Shown here in pieces: positions 8,240 to 11,864 of a stretch of DNA of 11,864 bases. The notes beneath the pieces were generated by a model. The model saw only the letters and a program-made list of their open reading frames with translations. It ran no database searches and had not been told where the DNA came from. Position 1 is the first letter of the stretch. Every line of letters begins with the position of its first letter. Location of the stretch: NCBI GenBank assembly GCA_023145575.1, contig JAGLDN010000434.1, positions 1 through 11,864 of the forward strand, read 5' to 3'. The position numbers and the translations under genes are program-made. This stretch comes from Psychromonas sp. GTDB taxonomy: Bacteria > Pseudomonadota > Gammaproteobacteria > Enterobacterales > Psychromonadaceae.

Positions 8240-9235
8240 ATGGCAAAAGTATAAACAACTAACTGAATCACTAAGATCAAACTTTTCGCTTAATAAAAGC
8301 GAAATGAGCCAAACTAAAATAGCCTTACAATTTGTTATTAATCAATCTTCAATTTCTCTAGAACTAAACCTTCCTTCTTGTTAATCAATCTTCAATTTCT
8401 CGAGAACTAAACCACAATATAGAAAACTTAGGTTACCGCGTTAAGCAAGTTTAAAACAAGACAATTAAAAGGCTGAAAGACGCTATAAATTAACCCGTTA
8501 TGATGCCTGATATAATTAACCCAATCACGTCAAAAAATGAAGGCAACTTGGATCCAGATTAAATTTCGGGATGCCTTAAGCGCAAGATTGATAAATTTAA
8601 TAACGTGGTCATAAACCATCTGCAGGTTCATTTTCGTATATAAAAAAATGTGGACATCTTTACTATCACTTACATCGTAAAGCACGAAAATACACATCAA
8701 GATGTAAAGAGGATCTAGCAAAACGTGGGTTTATTAATGATAGGAACTGCATTGAAGAACACCCATCATAAGTAGATGATCGTTCTCGTTTGAGTAATTG
8801 AGAAATTGATTTGTTCATAGGGAAAGAGCATAGCGGTTCTTTGTTGATGATTGTTAAATGGTTGACTCATTACACTGTAACCAAGCGGGTGTTCAATAAA
8901 TAACCATAACAGTGACGGACGGCAGGATTGAATGATTGGCGGCATTTAAGCATTCTATTGTAACCATCTCCGCTGATCATCGGATAGAATTTGCGCACCA
9001 TAAAAAGGTGTCTAAAAAGCTTGAATGTGGCTATTATTTTACTGATCGCTATTGCTCTTGATGACCAGAATTGATTCAAAATAAGAATGGAATTTCACGA
9101 CAATATTTGCCTAAATTTACAGACTTCAAATTGATCCTAGTCTAAACAAATGGACTTAATTTAATTAAACTAAATTAAACTGGTTAATAAGGCAATAAGT
9201 GTGTTATGATTTTATGATGACATTTGAAAGAATAA
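8240..9235 (+). pseudogene. IS30-family transposase pseudogene
   Basis: Frame-by-frame reading recovers the whole transposase in order. YKQLTE (8250-8267), then MSQTKIAL and INQSSISLELN (helix-turn-helix, from 8304) are in one frame. QSSISREL and LGYRVKQ follow from 8386 in the next, then LDPD-stop-ISGCLKRK (about 8548-8590). After another shift come GHLYYHL (8652) and DDRSRLSN-stop-EIDLFIGKEHSG (8775-8840), matching the family's RSRIGDWEADTIIGKGH with the Trp now a stop. A third shift gives DHRIEFAHHKK (8975), YYFTDRY, and NKNGISRQYLPKFTDF. A possible C-terminal piece with CYDFMMTFERI ends near 9235. Of the DDE residues, the first Asp (8808) and second Asp (8975) remain; the Glu of NENTNG reads Gln (9077-9079). 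There are at least three frameshifts and five in-frame stops. Confidence 0.88.
8338..8413 (+). repeat. Tandem 33-bp duplication inside the dead transposase
   Basis: Two copies, 8338-8370 and 8381-8413, differ at one base (TCTAGAAC versus TCGAGAAC) and start 43 bp apart. Both encode the helix-turn-helix core NQSSIS-EL. Since 43 is not a multiple of three, the duplication itself causes a frameshift between copies. It is a local tandem duplication within the IS30 remnant. Confidence 0.9.
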
Positions 9236-9297
9236 AAAACAGATACTAGTGCTAACGACGTACCATTATGCGATTGCCACTTGTATCGGACAGCTAT

Positions 9298-9827
9298 TTA
9301 TATTTATGAAATAAAAGATACTTAAATTTAAATTTTTGCATATTGGCATTATATTGATAAATAAAATAATCGAAATAATGAAGGTGATAAACATAATATT
9401 AAATACAAAAACCATTGCAATTCAACTGACTGAAGTATACAGAACCTAAGGGTAAAGTCGCAAAATAAAAAATTTTGCCAAATTATAAAGCATAAAATAT
9501 AACTCTTTTTGTTGATGCATTTAATCGCCTTTTATGAAAATTAAAATAAATACATCATTTTTAAAAATTATAACTTAGTTTATTAGAGTCGGCTACCAGA
9601 ATATTCGGTGCTTAAACAGTATGTTTTTCTAACAGGAGGAAAGTATCACGCAATAAGAATAAAGTTACTCTGATATTTAGTGTCTGCATCTTAATTAAAA
9701 ATGCAACCTAACCAAGGTGTTTTATATATGTATGAATAATAAACAAAATTTGCAAAGATCTAAATATCATACCTGACGTTTCATCTATAAGATCAATTCG
9801 TTTTCAATACAGCAGGAGTTATACGAT
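9298..9827. other. Gene-free interval upstream of the 344-residue gene, with an orphan Shine-Dalgarno
   Basis: No intact gene on either strand; very AT-rich. A perfect AGGAGG stands at 9634-9639, but no start codon follows at useful spacing (an ACG sits 8 nt after). A short frame after it (about 9646-9708) reads RNKNKVTLIFSVCILI before a stop. That resembles the start of a signal peptide or membrane segment, so it may be the relic of a lost exported protein. A weak TATAAG (9786-9791) before the downstream gene has no good -35. Confidence 0.45.
9814..9818 (+). promoter_or_regulatory. Ribosome binding site of the 344-residue gene
   Basis: AGGAG, 9 nt before the ATG at 9828. It is strong and supports that start and active translation. 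Confidence 0.75.
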
Positions 9828-10862
9828 ATGAAATTTCCGCGATTACAAAAGTTTGTTGATTTTCTTAATGGTACGAAGAATGCACAAAAAGAAACAGCAC
9901 CAGCACCAGTACAAAAAACATCAGGTAAAGGAGGTTACATTAATGTTTTATTTCTGCCATATCATGACTTGCTATACCAGATGCATGATGAGAACAATAA
10001 TGAATCTATAAGTGGTATTTCTGACCATCCTGATATGTCGGGCGATGACATAATGAATCTAATGCACAATGACAATTTAGACAAGTGGGGTAGAAGGGAA
10101 ACACTACAAGTTGAAGAGCCAAAATTTTACAATTCGCCTTCTAGTTATATTGTAAAAACCGGCTTAGGAAATGTATGTTTAGAAAGGAGTGAGTTTTCTA
10201 TGAATGATAAAGCTGTATTACAAGTCGCAACGGATTTTGTTATTGAGAACATATCAAAATGCATCGTAAATATCGCTAACAAGGGTCATAAGCCGGAAGG
10301 CTCTATATTAAGTTCGAGAAAAGAGGCTCAAAAAATGGGTTTTGCTGGTCATGTAGACACTTTTAAACATTTTTTTGGCAAAAATTCAACTAAACATGAT
10401 TTTGATTTCGTAAGAAATGGACTAAACAAAGTCCATGATATACTAACAGATAGTAAAGATGCATTGATATTTAAAGACGTTAGGAAATTTAGAATTAGCC
10501 CTTCAGTGTCTCCTCCTGTCACAGTCACCGGTAATATTATATACATTGGCCAGCAGATGTTAGATTTTAATGCAACTACTTATTACAGGGCACGAGTTAT
10601 CTATCGTGACCTAATTACAAATATATTAGATCTAAATTTATACCGCTATATGGGTCGTAAAGTGCCTATTAAACCTCTTATTTGGCCCCGCTCAAACGCT
10701 ATTAAGTGGGAATTTGGAGAGGCGCTTCTGAATACCGAATGCTGGCTTGAATTTATTTTCAGTTGTTTACTCTCGGAAACTAATGGGGCACCCGCAGAAG
10801 AAGCTGTTGACGCTGCTGCAGGTGTAAGTTATTCTGGGCTAGCATACAAAGGAGAGCTTTGA
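9828..10862 (+). CDS. Protein with an M35-like (aspzincin) peptidase-type fold lacking the zinc-site residues
   Basis: 344 residues, uninterrupted, with a good AGGAG. There is no signal peptide or membrane segment; the N terminus is basic with a Pro/Ala/Lys-rich stretch (20-35). I recognise no close family for the first half. The second half follows the order of M35-like domains: FKHFFG (179-184, compare K-x-W-F-G), IIYIG (237-241), RARVIYRDLIT (254-264) where R-A-x-x-I-x-HExxH is usual, LDLNLYRYMG (267-276) where GTxDxxYG is usual, and NTECWLEF (302-309) where NADSYEYF is usual. At the zinc site Arg260, Asp261 and Thr264 replace His, Glu and His, and the GTxD Asp is also missing. If the assignment holds, this is a non-catalytic relative or a gene drifting after loss of function. 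Possibly a secreted effector or immunity-type protein; nothing here shows it. It stands alone with decayed DNA on both sides and has no clear terminator. Confidence 0.85.
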   Translation: MKFPRLQKFVDFLNGTKNAQKETAPAPVQKTSGKGGYINVLFLPYHDLLYQMHDENNNESISGISDHPDMSGDDIMNLMHNDNLDKWGRRETLQVEEPKFYNSPSSYIVKTGLGNVCLERSEFSMNDKAVLQVATDFVIENISKCIVNIANKGHKPEGSILSSRKEAQKMGFAGHVDTFKHFFGKNSTKHDFDFVRNGLNKVHDILTDSKDALIFKDVRKFRISPSVSPPVTVTGNIIYIGQQMLDFNATTYYRARVIYRDLITNILDLNLYRYMGRKVPIKPLIWPRSNAIKWEFGEALLNTECWLEFIFSCLLSETNGAPAEEAVDAAAGVSYSGLAYKGEL

Positions 10863-10926
10863 TACAGTTTTGGGTAGTTATCAGACCACTAAATAATTGT
10901 AACCCTTTTGCGTATTACAGATTAAT

Positions 10927-11367
10927 TTACTGATCCTTGGCAAAATCAGGAAGCTCACCTTTAAATAAAAATGTCATTGCGACACTTGCAGTTACTCTTT
11001 ACTTCCTGAAAGAGGACAAATAACCACGGATCCTACAGAGCATTAAAGCACCTAATTCATTTTGAATGCATCCTAGTATTTGTTGATGTTCTTTGGTCAT
11101 GAGAAGATCGCGCTAACCAAGGTTATTGATAAATTCTACTTCCTCCTCTTTTATGTGGCTTGAGAAGAGAAAATCTGCTCAATACATAGGACTTCTTATT
11201 GATACAATATCTTGAAAAAACCAAAACGCATTTTTGGTTGCATATTTATGACCATCATGATTCGGAATTATTCTTCGTTCATCATTTCAACATTGTTTGA
11301 ATCTTTTTAAATTATGATGATTATGTAAAATCGTTCAAAGTTTGAATGAAAAAGACACATTTAAACC
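10927..11367 (-). pseudogene. Broken gene of unknown family
   Basis: One minus-strand frame can be read from 11367 to a final TAA at 10927-10929 without any frameshift. It crosses five internal stops: three TGA, one TAG and one TAA. Between the stops the peptide looks protein-like, for example ERRIIPNHDGHKYATKNAFW, FFQDIVSIRSPMY, KEEEVEFINNLG, EHQQILGCIQNELGALML and TFLFKGELPDFAKDQ. At least two stops (MY-TGA-AD, LG-TAG-RD) could be single changes from Trp codons. Two stops precede 11367 and no start is clear, so the 5' part is probably lost. I do not recognise the family. The longest intact piece from a Met (11100 to 10999) is 33 codons and unlikely to be a gene in its own right. Confidence 0.5.
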
Positions 11368-11564
11368 TTATTAATTTTCAGTTGCCACCCCAACGGTAAA
11401 GGTATTAAGCAACAATTAACCTGACTAGTTCGTGACAATTTACTTGGCCAGTTTTGGTACACTTCAAACATATTTTAGATATAACAAGAATGAAATGCCT
11501 TGATCCCCTATAACTAAACCAAAATTAAGTTATATGAAATATCGAAAGGTATGATCATACGTTA
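11368..11564. other. AT-rich spacer with no recognisable gene
   Basis: Stops are frequent in all frames. Nothing recognisable was found between the two candidate pseudogenes. Confidence 0.4.
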
Positions 11565-11864
11565 ATGCAACAGCAAAATCTTCCTTCTCAGCCTACATCT
11601 AGAAGAATTGATTCAGGTCAACACTGCTTTAATAAAAAACAATAAACTATCTATTGTGTCAAGATTCTTTTAATGAATTATTTGAAAAATACCTAGCACC
11701 ACTACTAAATGACACCCCAGTTATAAACCATTACCCTGTTTCATCTGCTGGATGAAAGCGTTCAGAGTATTTAGGGATCCTCATTGGCGACCGTTACAAC
11801 ATAGAGTAAAGCAATGATGAGTAACTCAAGCCACTGATATTGATTATCAGACGTCAACTACCTT
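11565..11864 (+). pseudogene. Possible broken gene running off the window
   Basis: From an ATG at 11565 a frame of 26 codons (starting MQQQNLPSQPTSRRIDSG) stops at 11643. A neighbouring frame, open from 11636, continues with QDSFNELFEKYLAPLLND, then a TGA (11753) and KRSEYLGILIGDRYNIE before a TAA at 11807. The pieces could be one gene broken by a frameshift near 11640 and two or more stops. There is no good ribosome site (AAAGG is about 15 nt away) and no family is recognised. Chance open stretches remain possible. Confidence 0.25.

Larger units (their letters stand above)
8211..9297 (+). mobile_element. Decayed IS30-family insertion sequence
   Basis: The transposase remnant is bracketed by weakly matching ends. 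CTGTCC followed by CCGA (8215-8225) on the left mirrors TCGGACAG (9286-9293) on the right. On the right the sequence GCGATTGC-ACTTG just before it resembles ends I associate with IS30 elements. The implied length of about 1.09 kb fits the family. The exact ends are tentative because the repeats have diverged. The element cannot transpose: its only gene is broken many times. Confidence 0.75.

Noticed and set aside
8284..8304. Perfect 8-bp hairpin (TTTCGCTT, 5-nt loop, AAGCGAAA).
   Set aside because: It sits within the N-terminal coding part of the dead IS30 transposase, is not followed by a T run on either strand, and has no partner gene.
8338..8413. Considered as the start of a CRISPR array or iteron cluster.
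   Set aside because: Only two copies, with a 10-bp gap, and both encode the same transposase helix-turn-helix segment.
8870..9079. 69-codon minus-strand open frame, and another at 8530-8721.
   Set aside because: Both are antisense to the recognisable IS30 transposase remnant.
11219..11239. Perfect 8-bp hairpin (AACCAAAA, 5-nt loop, TTTTGGTT) with a T run on the minus strand, terminator-like.
   Set aside because: It lies inside the minus-strand pseudogene reading frame, and the stem has only two G-C pairs; better explained as chance in AT-rich coding relic.

Overview
The window looks like an AT-rich gammaproteobacterial chromosome. The chemotaxis proteins read most like those of gamma- and betaproteobacteria: an Aer-type PAS domain, an E. 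coli-like CheW and CheR, and a receptor ending in a W-x-x-F tail. The right two fifths has low coding density, with at least one dead insertion sequence and other broken reading frames. That suggests a genome losing genes, as in a host-associated lineage; this is inference, and I cannot name the species.

Positions 88-7457 (minus strand) hold a compact, fully open chemotaxis operon, transcribed cheA - cheW - receptor - cheR - cheB. The receptor has an Aer-like FAD-binding PAS domain, a membrane-bounded periplasmic domain, HAMP, a second PAS and a signalling hairpin. It would control the CheA kinase through CheW. CheR methylates and CheB demethylates the receptor, and both can be tethered by its C-terminal DWTDF. 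Two things are unusual. CheA carries a complete response-regulator receiver between its HPt domain and its dimerisation domain, where P2 would normally be. The CheB receiver has lost its phospho-accepting aspartate (Ala55), while its esterase triad is intact. No cheY, cheD or cheZ lies in the window.

Positions 7458-9827 contain no intact gene. Just upstream of cheA are three GGTGC/GCACC elements that could be regulatory. Positions 8211-9297 are a decayed IS30-family element whose transposase can be followed through several frameshifts and stops. A 43-bp-period duplication sits in its helix-turn-helix region.

Positions 9828-10862 (plus strand) encode an intact 344-residue protein. Its C-terminal half resembles the M35-like (aspzincin) metallopeptidase fold, but the residues at the zinc-binding HExxH position are replaced. 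Downstream, a broken minus-strand gene (10927-11367) and a possible broken plus-strand gene (11565 to the edge) fill most of the remainder. The open chemotaxis operon and single 344-residue gene stand out against this decayed background.
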